A stretch of DNA of 64,000 nt, taken from assembly GCA_963716735.1 (NCBI GenBank), contig OY970321.1, positions 310,001 through 374,000 on the forward strand. The letters are read 5' to 3'. The translations under genes were made by a program, and so were the position numbers. The notes under the pieces were generated by a model. That model was not told the origin of the DNA. It worked only from the letters and a program-made list of their open reading frames with translations, and ran no database searches. The first letter of the stretch is position 1. The number at the start of each line of letters is the position of its first letter. Source of the DNA: VRUE01 sp963716735. Its GTDB lineage: Bacteria; Actinomycetota; Thermoleophilia; Solirubrobacterales; 70-9. Positions 52,814 through 61,416 of this stretch are shown here, piece after piece.

Positions 52814-54603
52814 CCTCGGGCTATCAGAGCCCCGATGGCCTCCTGCCACCAGGCTCTCTCGGACGGATCGTCGCCGCTCCGCTGCGCTCGGCGCTCGCAC
52901 CAGCGGGCCAGCGCCTGGCGGCTGCCCATCGCGATCAGGGTTTCGGTCGTGATCGCGTAACGGCCATCGGCCAGCACGGTCAGCGCGCTGTTTCGATCGC
53001 GGCGGCTGCGCAGGATCGCGGCGACCGCGATGCCGTCGATCTCCTTGGGCGCCGACGGATCCGCGATCTCGCCGGCGGGGCGCACGGTGAAGACCTGTGA
53101 GCCGCGGCGAGCGACGGGTTCGGGCGGCGGCGTGCCGACCGGACCCTGGTGCCATTGCCGGGTCAGCTCCTCGACCTCCTCGCGCAACTCGCCACGGACC
53201 AGGATGTGCAGCTCGTCGCCCTCGCGCACCTCGGTCGAGCCACGCGGAGGGATCGCCCTGCCGTTGCGGACGATCACGTTGACCAGCGCCTCGCGCGGCA
53301 GGCCCAGCTCGCGCACCATGTGGCCGGCGGCCGCGGCGCCCGGGCGCAGGCGATAGGAGACGACGTCGCCACCCATGCGACGGATGCGCCCCGACTCGAG
53401 CAGGCGCCGCGGCAGCGCCGGCTCGTCAGTGGTCAACCCGAGCCACTTGGCCAGCGGCTCGAAGCTCGCCCCCTGGACCAGGGTCGAGGTGACGACGACG
53501 AAGAAGACGATCGAGAAGAGCTCCTGTCCGGCGCCGACGCCGGCTACGACCGGGAAGGTCGCAAGCCAGATCGGGGTGGCGCCGCGCAGGCCTGCCCAGC
53601 CGAGCATCGCCCGCTCGCGCAGGTTGAGCGGCGAGAACAGCGTCGCGACATAGGCGGCGAGGGGACGGGCGACCAGGATCAGTGCCGCGGACAGCGCTAG
53701 GCCTTCGAAGGCGACGTCGCCGAGCGTGCTGGGGAAGACCAGCAGGCCGAGCAGGATGAAGAGGCCGATCTGGGCGACCCAGCCGACCCCCTCGTGGAAG
53801 GCGACGACCGTGCGGCGCGCCGGGATGCTGCTCGATCCCAGCGCGAGTGCCGTCAAGTAGGTCGCGAGCAGGCCGGAGCCGTGGGCGACCTCGGCCAGTC
53901 CGTAGGCAAGTCCGGCGATCGCGATCGTCGCCACCGGGTAGATCCCGTCGGTCGGCAGCCGCACCCGGTTGAGAGCGGTGACGGCGAGGCGCCCCAGGGC
54001 CAATCCGATGGCGGCACCCAGCGCCAGTTTGAGCGCCAGCAGACCGGCCATGTCGGCGAACCCATAGCCGGGCTGCTGAATCCATTCGATGAAGCCGATC
54101 ACCAGCAGCAGCGCCACCGGGTCGTTCATGCCCGACTCGCCCTCGAGCGAGCGCGCCAGGCGCTTCTCCAGGGTGGAGCGGCGCAGGACGGCGAAGATCG
54201 CGGCCGAGTCCGTGGCGGCGACAGCCGCCCCCACGAGCATCCCTTCCAGCGTGCTGAGGCCGAATATCCACTTCGCGGCGAGGCCGGCGAGCGCGGCGGT
54301 GACCGCGGTTCCCACCGTCGCCAGCGAGGCCGCCGTGCCCAGCACTGGCCGGATCTCCGACCAGCCGGCGGTCAGGCCACCCTCGAAGAGGATCAGCACC
54401 AGCGCGATCGTCCCCAGGGTGCGGGCCAGCTCGGTGTCGCTGAACTCGATTCCGCCGATCCCCTCCGAGCCGGCGAGCATCCCGAGTCCGAGGAACAGCA
54501 GCAAGCCGGGTATACGCACCCGGTCGGCCAGCAGCGCCCCCAGAATCCCCGCCGCGAGCAGGGCGCCGACGATCAGAATCAGCTCGGCGTCGTGTCCACC
54601 CAT
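52810..54603 (-). CDS. CvrA/NhaP2-type cation (K+)/proton antiporter with RCK_C domain
   Basis: 597 residues. About 12 membrane helices of the CPA1/NhaP type with FEGGLTAGWSEIRP, AAVAATDSAAIFAVLRR, SGMNDPVALLLVIGF (the ion-binding Asp pair region) and GLRGATPIWLATFPV. The cytoplasmic tail has a TrkA-C/RCK_C domain (LVNVIVRNGRAIPPRGSTEV) and a further C-terminal domain as in NhaP2/CvrA, which exchange K+ (or Na+) for protons. Convergent with rpe; the stop codons overlap. Confidence 0.88.
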   Translation of the reverse strand: MGGHDAELILIVGALLAAGILGALLADRVRIPGLLLFLGLGMLAGSEGIGGIEFSDTELARTLGTIALVLILFEGGLTAGWSEIRPVLGTAASLATVGTAVTAALAGLAAKWIFGLSTLEGMLVGAAVAATDSAAIFAVLRRSTLEKRLARSLEGESGMNDPVALLLVIGFIEWIQQPGYGFADMAGLLALKLALGAAIGLALGRLAVTALNRVRLPTDGIYPVATIAIAGLAYGLAEVAHGSGLLATYLTALALGSSSIPARRTVVAFHEGVGWVAQIGLFILLGLLVFPSTLGDVAFEGLALSAALILVARPLAAYVATLFSPLNLRERAMLGWAGLRGATPIWLATFPVVAGVGAGQELFSIVFFVVVTSTLVQGASFEPLAKWLGLTTDEPALPRRLLESGRIRRMGGDVVSYRLRPGAAAAGHMVRELGLPREALVNVIVRNGRAIPPRGSTEVREGDELHILVRGELREEVEELTRQWHQGPVGTPPPEPVARRGSQVFTVRPAGEIADPSAPKEIDGIAVAAILRSRRDRNSALTVLADGRYAITTETLIAMGSRQALARWCERRAQRSGDDPSERAWWQEAIGALIARG

Positions 54604-54623
54604 CGGCGGACCCTAATGAACCT

Positions 54624-56045
54624 CTACACCGACTCGTCGATAGACGCCAACCGCGCCTCCAGCTCCTCGGCGGAACCGGCTTCGGGGACGTCCTCGGGTC
54701 GTTCGTGCGGGCGGCGGTAGATCAGGAACAGCAGGATGAAGAGGACCCCGGCGGTGAGCAGGAAGCCGACCTCGACCCGGCGGAACTCGTTGCTGACCAG
54801 CGGGATGAAGTTCCAAGCGATGAAAAACGTGGCACAGCTGATCCAGCGGACAGCGGCGCGGCGAACCTGGCCCTGGGCGAGGCAGGCCTGGTTGACGGTC
54901 ACCGAGCCGAGGTAGAGGCCCATCCCGAGCGTGACCAGGAGCAGGCCCTCGCGGTCGTAGCTGAACTTCTCGCTGAAGGCGATCTGCATCAATTTGGGAC
55001 CGGCGATCGCCATGACGACGAAGGCGACCGCCGTGAAGGCGGCGATGCCGAGCAGCACCATCCGCACGGAGCGATGGAACTCGCGCTTGCTGCCCTCCTC
55101 GGTGGAGGTGTGGAGGCTGGTCAGGTGGGGGAGGATGCTGGTCGATACCGCCTGGAAGAGCTGCAACGGGGCGCGGGCGATCATCAGCACGTTGAAGATG
55201 AAGCCGGCGGCCGCGGCGCCCTGCAGCCCACGCGCGATCAGCGGCCCGGCGTTGAGGAAGGCCTGTTCGCTGAACATGATCACGAGCACGGCGCCAGCGA
55301 ACCCCGTCCCGTGGCGCATCGAGAACTCCTCGTGCTCCGCATCCACGTTTGGTGTGGCTGGTTTGGGCTGAGCCTGCACTTTCTGGGCGCGGCGAGCGAA
55401 GGCGAGGGGGACGACCATCAGGCTGAGCGAGGGGGCGGCGACGATCCCGATCGCGACCGCCGACTGGCCTTCAAGCAGGCTGACCGCGACGAGAACCGCG
55501 AACGAGGTGCGGAAGACCGACTCGGAGAGGATCAGGGCGGTAAAGAGGCCGAAGCTGCGCTGGCCGGCGAGGAAGCCGCGGGCGAAGTAGCTGGCGGCGT
55601 AGAAGAGGACCGCACCGAAGAAGACCCAGTAGAGGGTTTCGTTGCCTTCGAGCAGGTTGTCCTGAATCGGCCCGCGAAGCACCAGTGCCAGTACCGCGAA
55701 GAAGGCGGCCAGCCCGAGCTGGATCGTCGCGGCCACTCGCATCGGCTGGCCGATCGGTTCGCTTTTGACCAGCCGTTCGGAGATGTGGCGCGAGAGCAGC
55801 TGTTCGACCGGCCTGTAGAGGGTCGAGATGGTGATGAAGACGGCCGACCAGAGCACCGTGATCTGCCCGTAGTCGGGCTTTGAGAGCACGTGCGAGGCGA
55901 TCAGGAAGTAGGCGTAGGTGATCAGGCCGGTGAGGCCTACGCCGACGGCGAGGAAGCTCGCCAGGCGGCCGTACTCGGCAGTGGCAGAGCCGCCCGCGGG
56001 CGCCGTCCCGGCTTTTGCGCCGGGGAGTTTCTCGCGTAACCCCAT
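54624..56045 (-). CDS. Polysaccharide flippase (MATE/MVF superfamily, Wzx-like)
   Basis: 473 residues with 12 to 14 membrane helices. FLAVGVGLTGLITYAYFLIA, SKPDYGQITVLWSAVFITIS and AGFIFNVLMIARAPLQLFQA with STSILPHLTSL are typical of Wzx-like lipid-linked oligosaccharide flippases. The C-terminal 30 residues are soluble and acidic. ATG 56045 is inside the stop of the upstream glycosyltransferase gene (TGATG), so the two are coupled and probably act on the same surface glycan. Confidence 0.8.
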   Translation of the reverse strand: MGLREKLPGAKAGTAPAGGSATAEYGRLASFLAVGVGLTGLITYAYFLIASHVLSKPDYGQITVLWSAVFITISTLYRPVEQLLSRHISERLVKSEPIGQPMRVAATIQLGLAAFFAVLALVLRGPIQDNLLEGNETLYWVFFGAVLFYAASYFARGFLAGQRSFGLFTALILSESVFRTSFAVLVAVSLLEGQSAVAIGIVAAPSLSLMVVPLAFARRAQKVQAQPKPATPNVDAEHEEFSMRHGTGFAGAVLVIMFSEQAFLNAGPLIARGLQGAAAAGFIFNVLMIARAPLQLFQAVSTSILPHLTSLHTSTEEGSKREFHRSVRMVLLGIAAFTAVAFVVMAIAGPKLMQIAFSEKFSYDREGLLLVTLGMGLYLGSVTVNQACLAQGQVRRAAVRWISCATFFIAWNFIPLVSNEFRRVEVGFLLTAGVLFILLFLIYRRPHERPEDVPEAGSAEELEARLASIDESV

Positions 56046-57031
56046 CAGCGCTTCGGCGCGCCGCGCTCGTAGTGGGAGGGCTCGACGCCGAGCGAGAGCT
56101 CGACTCGGCGCACCCGCTCGAATACCCGCTGCGTCATCACCCGCTGCCCGGCGAGCAGGTCGCCAATCACGCCCAGTGCGAGCAGCTGTAGAGCGGCGAT
56201 GAAGAGCACCGCGCCGAGGATCAGCGACTGGATGTGGCCGCTGCTGTCGCCGTTGAAGATCCAGTCGATCAAGAAGGGCATCCAGGCTGCGAGGGCGAGG
56301 ACGCCGACTACCACGCTGGCGCTGGCAAAGACCCGCAGCGGCTCGTAGCGTGCGTAGATGCGCAGGATCGAGAGGGCATTGCGGCGCACGTAGGCGCCGG
56401 TCGAGTCGAAGAGCCGCGACTCGCGCGTCTGCGGGTTGGTCGCGACCTCGACCCCCTCGACGGCGGACAGCATCTTGCCGGCCTGGATCAGGCTCTCCAG
56501 CGTGTAGGTGAAGTTGTCGGTGACGAGCAGGCCCAGCGCCGCCTCGCGGTTGTAGGCGCGGAAACCGGAGGTCGTATCGGCGATTTCGGTGTCCGAGAGC
56601 CTGCGCACGACCCAGCTGCCGGCCCGCTGCAGCGCCTTCTTGGCGCCGGAGAAGTGCTCGATCGTGGCGACGCGGCGGTCGCCGACGACCATGTCGGCCT
56701 CGCCGGCGAGGATCGGCGCCAGCAGCTTCGGCACGTCGGCGCCGCTGTACTGGTTGTCGGCGTCGGTGTTGACGACGACGTCGGCGCCGAGCTTGAGGCA
56801 GGCGTCGAGGCCGGCCTGGAAGGCCGCCGCCAAGCCCCTGTTGTTGGTCAGGCGGACGATGTGCTCGACGCCGCACTCGCGCGCGACCTCGACCGTGCGG
56901 TCGGTCGAGCCGTCGTCGACCACGAGCAGCTCGACCTCGTCGATGCCCTCGATCGCGCGGGGGAGGGCCGCGATCGTCTCCGGCAGCGTCGCTTCCTCGT
57001 TGAGGCAGGGGATTTGGATGATGAGCTTCAT
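56045..57031 (-). CDS. GT2 family glycosyltransferase with C-terminal membrane helices (DPM1-like)
   Basis: 328 residues. GT-A domain opening IIQIPCLNEEATLPETIAAL, ELLVVDDGSTDRTVEVAREC, GLAAAFQAGLDACLKLGADV and VNTDADNQYSG (DxD) fit the dolichyl/polyprenyl-phosphate sugar transferase style; two hydrophobic segments (about 235-255 and 268-295) place it on the membrane. It likely makes a polyprenyl-phosphate sugar or extends a lipid-linked glycan. The bases before the ATG (CGCCTCTCAG) are identical to those before the MMPL gene at 63639. Confidence 0.85.
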   Translation of the reverse strand: MKLIIQIPCLNEEATLPETIAALPRAIEGIDEVELLVVDDGSTDRTVEVARECGVEHIVRLTNNRGLAAAFQAGLDACLKLGADVVVNTDADNQYSGADVPKLLAPILAGEADMVVGDRRVATIEHFSGAKKALQRAGSWVVRRLSDTEIADTTSGFRAYNREAALGLLVTDNFTYTLESLIQAGKMLSAVEGVEVATNPQTRESRLFDSTGAYVRRNALSILRIYARYEPLRVFASASVVVGVLALAAWMPFLIDWIFNGDSSGHIQSLILGAVLFIAALQLLALGVIGDLLAGQRVMTQRVFERVRRVELSLGVEPSHYERGAPKR

Positions 57032-57084
57032 CTGAGAGGCGATCAGGGTATCCCCGTGCTCGGCCCGATCGCACTGGCGGTACC

Positions 57085-57102
57085 ATTGACTGACTCGTCA
57101 AT
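57085..57102. promoter_or_regulatory. Inverted repeat in front of ribD
   Basis: ATTGAC (57085-57090) and GTCAAT (57097-57102) are separated by six bases, five bases before the ribD ATG. It could be an operator or a short hairpin over the start region. The whole 75-base gap to the divergent GT2 gene is too short for an FMN riboswitch and has none of its conserved sequence. Confidence 0.35.
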
Positions 57103-57106
57103 CAAT

Positions 57107-58330
57107 ATGAACGCCTCGCTGAAAACCGCGGACCGCGAACACCTGAGACGGGCTCTTGAGCTTGCCGAGCGCGGACGTGGACGAGTTAACCCGAACCCTC
57201 TGGTTGGAGCGGTAATCGTCTGCGATGGCACGGTCATCGGCGAGGGTTTTCATGCTGAGTTGGGCGATCTGCACGCTGAGCGGGCGGCGCTTGCCGATTG
57301 TCGAGAGCGGGGGGAGGATCCGGCGGGCGCGACCATGTATGTGACGCTCGAGCCGTGTGCGCATCAGGGGCGGCAGCCTCCCTGTGTCGACGCGGTCCTC
57401 GAGGCCGGGATCGGGCGTGTGGTGATTGCCTCCGACGACCCGAGCGAGAAGGCCGCCGGGCGCGGTCCCGGAATGCTCCGCGACGGCGGGGTGGAAGTCG
57501 ACTTTGCCGATGGGGAGGAGGCGACCGCCGCGCGCCTGCTGAACCAGCCATTCCGCAAGCACGCTCGCACCGGGCTGCCGTTGGTGACGCTGAAGCTGGC
57601 GATGTCGCTGGATGGGCAGACGACCACCGGTGAGGGCGACTCCCCTTGGATCTCGGGTGCGAAGAGCCAGGAGCTGGTCCACCGCTGGCGCGCCGAATCT
57701 GACGCGATAGCCGTCGGTATCGGCACGGTCCTCGCTGACGACCCCCTTCTAACCGCCCGCCCGTCGCGGTCGAGCTTTGGGTCGGATAGCGACTCAAAGC
57801 TCGACCGCGCGGATGCCCGCCAGCCGATCCGGGTCGTCTTCGACCGCCAGGCCCGCCTGCCGCTCGACTCGCAGCTCCTGCAGACGCTAGATCGGTCACC
57901 GGTGCTTGTCGTCACCTCGCAGGCGGCCGACCGGGACCATGTCGCCGCTCTACGCAGCACAGGTGCCGAGATACTCGTCGCCGACGACATCAACGCTGCC
58001 CTCTCGGAGCTCGGCCGCCGCAACATCACCAGCATCTTCCTGGAGGGCGGTCGCACTCTCGCTGCAGCTTTCCTCGCCAAGGACGCCATCGACGAATCAC
58101 GCACCTTCATCGCCCCGACCCTTCTCGGCGATGCGAGAAGCGAGGCCGGGGGTGCCCCTCCCGCGCAGCGGCGTCCTCTTTTTCGCCCCGACACCTCTCG
58201 CGGCCAGCCGCAATCTCCTCAGGCGAAAAACCCAGCAAGCGGGAGGGGCACCCCCGGCCTCGCCCTGCACAGGGTCGTCGAGACAATCGGCGACGACATC
58301 CTGATCACAGCCCGCTTCAAGGAGTGGTGA
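57107..58330 (+). CDS. ribD: Bifunctional riboflavin deaminase/reductase RibD
   Basis: 407 residues. The deaminase half (1-145) has GRVNPNPLVGAVIV, the zinc ligands in LHAERAAL and YVTLEPCAHQGRQPPCVDAV; the reductase half has LKLAMSLDGQTTTGEGDSPW, AIAVGIGTVLADDPLLTARP and FLEGGRTLAAAF. Together they catalyse the second and third steps after GTP cyclohydrolase. Oddly, after APTLLG the protein carries about 40 residues of low-complexity sequence (Gly, Pro, Arg, Gln), encoded by a perfect 25-base inverted repeat element, before the normal ending RVVETIGDDILITARF. The frame is kept, so the enzyme is probably active. It starts the ribD-ribE-ribBA-ribH operon. Confidence 0.93.
   Translation: MNASLKTADREHLRRALELAERGRGRVNPNPLVGAVIVCDGTVIGEGFHAELGDLHAERAALADCRERGEDPAGATMYVTLEPCAHQGRQPPCVDAVLEAGIGRVVIASDDPSEKAAGRGPGMLRDGGVEVDFADGEEATAARLLNQPFRKHARTGLPLVTLKLAMSLDGQTTTGEGDSPWISGAKSQELVHRWRAESDAIAVGIGTVLADDPLLTARPSRSSFGSDSDSKLDRADARQPIRVVFDRQARLPLDSQLLQTLDRSPVLVVTSQAADRDHVAALRSTGAEILVADDINAALSELGRRNITSIFLEGGRTLAAAFLAKDAIDESRTFIAPTLLGDARSEAGGAPPAQRRPLFRPDTSRGQPQSPQAKNPASGRGTPGLALHRVVETIGDDILITARFKEW
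58140..58263. repeat. Perfect 25-bp inverted repeat element inside ribD
   Basis: Arms 58140-58164 and 58239-58263 are perfectly complementary. The 74-base interior has further pairing: TTTTTCGCC with GGCGAAAAA, and GCGGC-CA-GCCGC. The layout (long outer stem, inner hairpins) is that of families A and B, but the core sequence differs. It lies in frame near the 3' end of ribD and encodes a segment not expected in RibD. Confidence 0.75.
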
Positions 58331-58331
58331 G

Positions 58332-58937
58332 ATGTTCACCGGACTGATCCAGGACGTGGGCACGGTCGAGTCGCTCGATTCCGGCGATGCCGGGGCCCGC
58401 CTGCGGATCTCGACCTCGCTGTCCGGCGAGATCGAGCCCGGCGACTCGGTCGCAGTCAACGGCGTCTGCCTGACCGCGACGACCGTCGACGCCGATGGCT
58501 TCGGGACCGAGGCGATGAACCAGACCCTCGGCGTGACCGCGCTCGGTGGGATAGGGCCGGGAAGCAGGGTGAATCTCGAGCTGGCGATGAAGGCTTCGGA
58601 TCGACTCGGTGGACACATCGTCCAAGGGCATGTCGACGGCGTCGGGGAGGTGGCCGCCATCGAGCAGGATGGCTTCGCCAAGCGCCTGCGCATCTCGCTC
58701 GGTCGCGATCTGCTCCGCTACGCGATCGACAAGGGGTCGATCACCCTCGACGGCGTAAGTCTCACGGTGAGCGACTTGGGGGAGGATTGGCTCGAGGTGT
58801 CGCTGATCCCCGAGACGTTGGAGCGCACGACCCTGGGCGAAGCCTCGCCCGGACGCAAGATCAACGTCGAGTGTGACGTGATCGCAAAGCACGTGGAGCG
58901 GTTGATGGCACCATTCGCTGGAAAGGAGCGAGCGTGA
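58332..58937 (+). CDS. ribE: Riboflavin synthase alpha subunit
   Basis: 201 residues made of two similar lumazine-binding barrels. MFTGLIQDVGTVESLDSG, GDSVAVNGVCLTATTVD and GGHIVQGHVDGVGEVA belong to the first; KGSITLDGVSLTVSDL and IPETLERTTLG to the second. It forms riboflavin from two molecules of dimethylribityllumazine, made by ribH downstream. One base separates it from ribD; the stop overlaps ribBA. Confidence 0.95.
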   Translation: MFTGLIQDVGTVESLDSGDAGARLRISTSLSGEIEPGDSVAVNGVCLTATTVDADGFGTEAMNQTLGVTALGGIGPGSRVNLELAMKASDRLGGHIVQGHVDGVGEVAAIEQDGFAKRLRISLGRDLLRYAIDKGSITLDGVSLTVSDLGEDWLEVSLIPETLERTTLGEASPGRKINVECDVIAKHVERLMAPFAGKERA

Positions 58938-60259
58938 GCCAGATGACGGAGACCCAGAGACAAGACGGAATCGAGCGGGCCGAGGGCGAGAGCCCCTTCT
59001 CGACGATCGAGGAGGCGATCGAGGAGATCCGCCGCGGCCGCATGGTCGTCGTCTGCGACGGCGAGGACCGCGAGAACGAGGGGGACCTGGTGATGGCCGC
59101 TCAGTTCGCCACCCCCGAGGCGGTCAACTTCATGGCCAAGGAGGCGCGCGGCCTGATCTGCCTGGCGCTGACCGCGGAACGCTGCGAACGACTCGGTCTC
59201 AACCTGATGGCGGCCAAGAACGAGGCGCCGCTGCAGACCGCCTTCACGGTGACGATCGAGGCCGCCGGCGGGGTCAGCACCGGCATCTCCGCCCACGACC
59301 GCGCCCACACGATCCAGGTCGCGATCGACCCCAACTCCGGGCCGCGCGACATCGTCGTCCCCGGCCACATGTTCCCCTTGCGGGCCAAAGAGGGCGGCGT
59401 GCTCGAGCGCACTGGCCACACCGAGGCGAGCGTCGATCTCGCCCGCCTTGCCGGCCTCACCGCCGCCGGCGTGATCTGCGAGGTGATGAACGACGACGGC
59501 ACGATGGCGCGGGTGCCCGACCTGATCCCCTACTGCGCGAAGCACGACCTGAAGATGATCACCGTCGCCGAGCTGATCGCCTACCGGCGCCGCACCGAGA
59601 AGCTGGTCGAGCGCGTGGTCGACACCGGCCTGCCAACCGCGTTCGGCGACTTCACCGCGGTCGGCTATCGCTCGCTGATCGACGACAAACACCACGTGGC
59701 GATGGTCAAGGGCGAGGTCGACGGGGCCGAGAACGTGCTCGTCCGCGTGCACAGCGAGTGCCTCACCGGCGACGTCTTCCACAGCATGCGCTGCGACTGC
59801 GGCGAACAGCTCGCCTCGGCGCTCTCGATGATCGAGCAGGAGGGCCAGGGCGTTCTCCTCTACCTCTCCCAGGAGGGTCGCGGGATCGGCCTGCTCAACA
59901 AGCTGCGCGCCTACAAGCTGCAGGAGGAGGGGGCCGACACGGTCGAGGCAAACCTCAAACTGGGCCTGCCCGCCGACCTGCGCGACTACGGCATCGGCGC
60001 CCAGATCCTCGGCGACCTCGGCCTGACCAGCATCCGCATCCTCACCAACAACCCAAAAAAGATCGTCGGGTTGGAGGGGTACGGGCTCTCGGTCAGCGAG
60101 CAGGTGCCAATCGAATCGGCGCCCAACACGCACAACGAGGACTACCTGCGGGTCAAGCGCGACAAGATGGGCCACACGCTCCACCACCAGGGCCTGGCGC
60201 TCGACGAGGAGATGATCCACGACGAGGAGGAACGCGACGCAGGGAACGCAGGTGGCTGA
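58934..60259 (+). CDS. ribBA: Bifunctional DHBP synthase / GTP cyclohydrolase II
   Basis: 441 residues. The N-terminal half is 3,4-dihydroxy-2-butanone-4-phosphate synthase (VVVCDGEDRENEGDLVMAAQ, GVSTGISAHDRAHTI, GHTEASVDLARLAGL). The C-terminal half is GTP cyclohydrolase II (VRVHSECLTGDVFHSMRCDC with three zinc cysteines, LYLSQEGRGIGLLNKLRAY, LGLPADLRDYGIGAQILGDL). It supplies both branches of riboflavin synthesis. A short acidic tail follows. Start GTG 58934 overlaps ribE; its end overlaps ribH by eight bases. Confidence 0.97.
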   Translation: MSQMTETQRQDGIERAEGESPFSTIEEAIEEIRRGRMVVVCDGEDRENEGDLVMAAQFATPEAVNFMAKEARGLICLALTAERCERLGLNLMAAKNEAPLQTAFTVTIEAAGGVSTGISAHDRAHTIQVAIDPNSGPRDIVVPGHMFPLRAKEGGVLERTGHTEASVDLARLAGLTAAGVICEVMNDDGTMARVPDLIPYCAKHDLKMITVAELIAYRRRTEKLVERVVDTGLPTAFGDFTAVGYRSLIDDKHHVAMVKGEVDGAENVLVRVHSECLTGDVFHSMRCDCGEQLASALSMIEQEGQGVLLYLSQEGRGIGLLNKLRAYKLQEEGADTVEANLKLGLPADLRDYGIGAQILGDLGLTSIRILTNNPKKIVGLEGYGLSVSEQVPIESAPNTHNEDYLRVKRDKMGHTLHHQGLALDEEMIHDEEERDAGNAGG

Positions 60260-60770
60260 GCCCGGCGCGTTCCTGGAGAGCTTCGACGAGGGGGAGCGCT
60301 CGACCCTCTCCTCGCTCAGCTTCGCCGTCTGCGTCGGCCGCTTCTACGAGGATCTGGCGGTCCGCATGCTCAGTGGCGCCCGCGAAGGCTTCGACCTGGC
60401 CGGCGTGCCTGCCTCGGCGGTGACCGAGGTCTCCGTCCCCGGCGCCTACGAGCTGCCTTTCGCCGCCAAGTTGCATGCGACGACCGATCGCTATGCGGGG
60501 GTGGCCTGCCTCGGTGTCGTCATCCGCGGCGAGACCGATCACTACGACTTCGTCTGCGCCGAGGCCGCCCGCGGTATCCAGGGCGTGCAGCTGGAGACCG
60601 GCGTGCCCTGCGCCTTCGGCGTGATCACCTGCGACACGATGGAGCAGGCGATCGCCCGCGCCAACGGCGACAAGCGCGATCAAGGCCGCAACGCCGCCCT
60701 GACCGTCGCCCGCATGGCCCTGCACAAACGGACGATCAACCCCTATCGCTGGCAGGGCCGCGACGGCTGA
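60252..60770 (+). CDS. ribH: 6,7-dimethyl-8-ribityllumazine synthase
   Basis: 172 residues. FAVCVGRFYEDLAVRMLSGA, SVPGAYELPFAAKLHA, ACLGVVIRGETDHYDFVCAE (catalytic His in the THYD-like ETDHYDFV) and PCAFGVITCDTMEQAIARA are the conserved stretches. The N-terminus is about 15 residues longer than usual. It condenses the RibD-pathway amine with DHBP and usually forms a 60-mer capsid or a smaller ring. Last gene of the riboflavin operon. Confidence 0.94.
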   Translation: MAEPGAFLESFDEGERSTLSSLSFAVCVGRFYEDLAVRMLSGAREGFDLAGVPASAVTEVSVPGAYELPFAAKLHATTDRYAGVACLGVVIRGETDHYDFVCAEAARGIQGVQLETGVPCAFGVITCDTMEQAIARANGDKRDQGRNAALTVARMALHKRTINPYRWQGRDG

Positions 60771-60796
60771 CGGCTACCTGTACCATCCACGACCCG

Positions 60797-60988
60797 ATGG
60801 CCAAGGTATGTCACAGCTGCGGCAAGGGACCGGCGTTCGGCCAGTCCCGGAGCCACTCGATGGTCGCCACCAAGCGGCGCTTCGATCCGAACCTGCAGAA
60901 GGTGCGGATCCAGGAGAACGGCCGCAAACTGCGCACCTACGTCTGCACTCGCTGCCTCAAGGCCAACAAGGTCACCAAGGCCGCTTAG
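60797..60988 (+). CDS. rpmB: 50S ribosomal protein L28
   Basis: 63 residues, full length for bacterial L28. It has the zinc-binding C+ form: KVCHSCGKGPAFGQSRSHS and YVCTRCLKANKVTK. This form is used in zinc-replete cells; actinobacteria often carry a second, zinc-free copy elsewhere. The stop is followed after 12 bases by repeat B2. Confidence 0.95.
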   Translation: MAKVCHSCGKGPAFGQSRSHSMVATKRRFDPNLQKVRIQENGRKLRTYVCTRCLKANKVTKAA

Positions 60989-61000
60989 CTCGTCGGTCGG

Positions 61001-61146
61001 GAGGGAGCTGGTCTTCCTCCAGATGAATTTAGGTCGCACGCGCTGCGCGCTTAGCGACGATGTTGGAGCGCGGCTTCGCCGCGCAGTTACGAGATTGCAT
61101 ATCGCGGCCTTCGGCCACATTCATCTGGAGAAAGACCAGCTCCCTC
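61001..61146 (+). repeat. Family B three-hairpin element, copy B2
   Basis: Arms 61001-61028 and 61119-61146 (28 bases) pair with one mismatch. Core hairpins: GTCGC-ac-GCGC-TGC-GCGC-tta-GCGAC, then GCGCGGCTTCGCCGCGC, then after GAGATTGCAT the stem GGCC-TTC-GGCC and ACATTC. The first stem has TCGC:GCGA where copy B1 has CCCC:GGGG, so pairing is conserved while bases change. It lies directly behind rpmB, in the same direction. Confidence 0.8.
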
Positions 61147-61263
61147 TCCACGGAAGCTCAGCTTTGTGCGGAAGCTTCGTTCTTCAAACGTTTGCGGCGG
61201 CAGCGGAAAGCTTCAGCCTGTAAGCCCCACCGGCGAGCGTGTGCGGAGCTCCTGAAAGCTGGA
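61147..61263. other. Spacer between repeats B2 and B3
   Basis: No gene. It contains several small AGCTT-centred palindromes, such as GAAGCTTC near 61165-61172. Together with B2 and B3 it fills the 428-base space between the convergent rpmB and MMPL genes. Confidence 0.4.
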
Positions 61264-61409
61264 GAAGGGACGGGGGTGTCCTCTGTGGGAATGTCGCGAA
61301 GCGGCGATATGCAATCTGTCTCCTGCGCGGCGCAGCCGCGCACAAACACAGTCGCTAAGCGCGAAGCGCGTGCGACCCAAATTCACACAGAGGACACCCC
61401 CGTCCCTTC
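61264..61409 (-). repeat. Family B three-hairpin element, copy B3
   Basis: Arms 61264-61291 and 61382-61409 (28 bases) pair with one mismatch and differ from those of B1 and B2. Read on the minus strand, the core matches B2 closely: TGAATTT, GGTCGCACGCGC, GCGCGGC-TGC-GCCGCGC and AGATTGCATATCGCC. It starts seven bases behind the MMPL stop, in that gene's direction, tail to tail with B2. Confidence 0.8.
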
Positions 61410-61416
61410 GCGAGAC

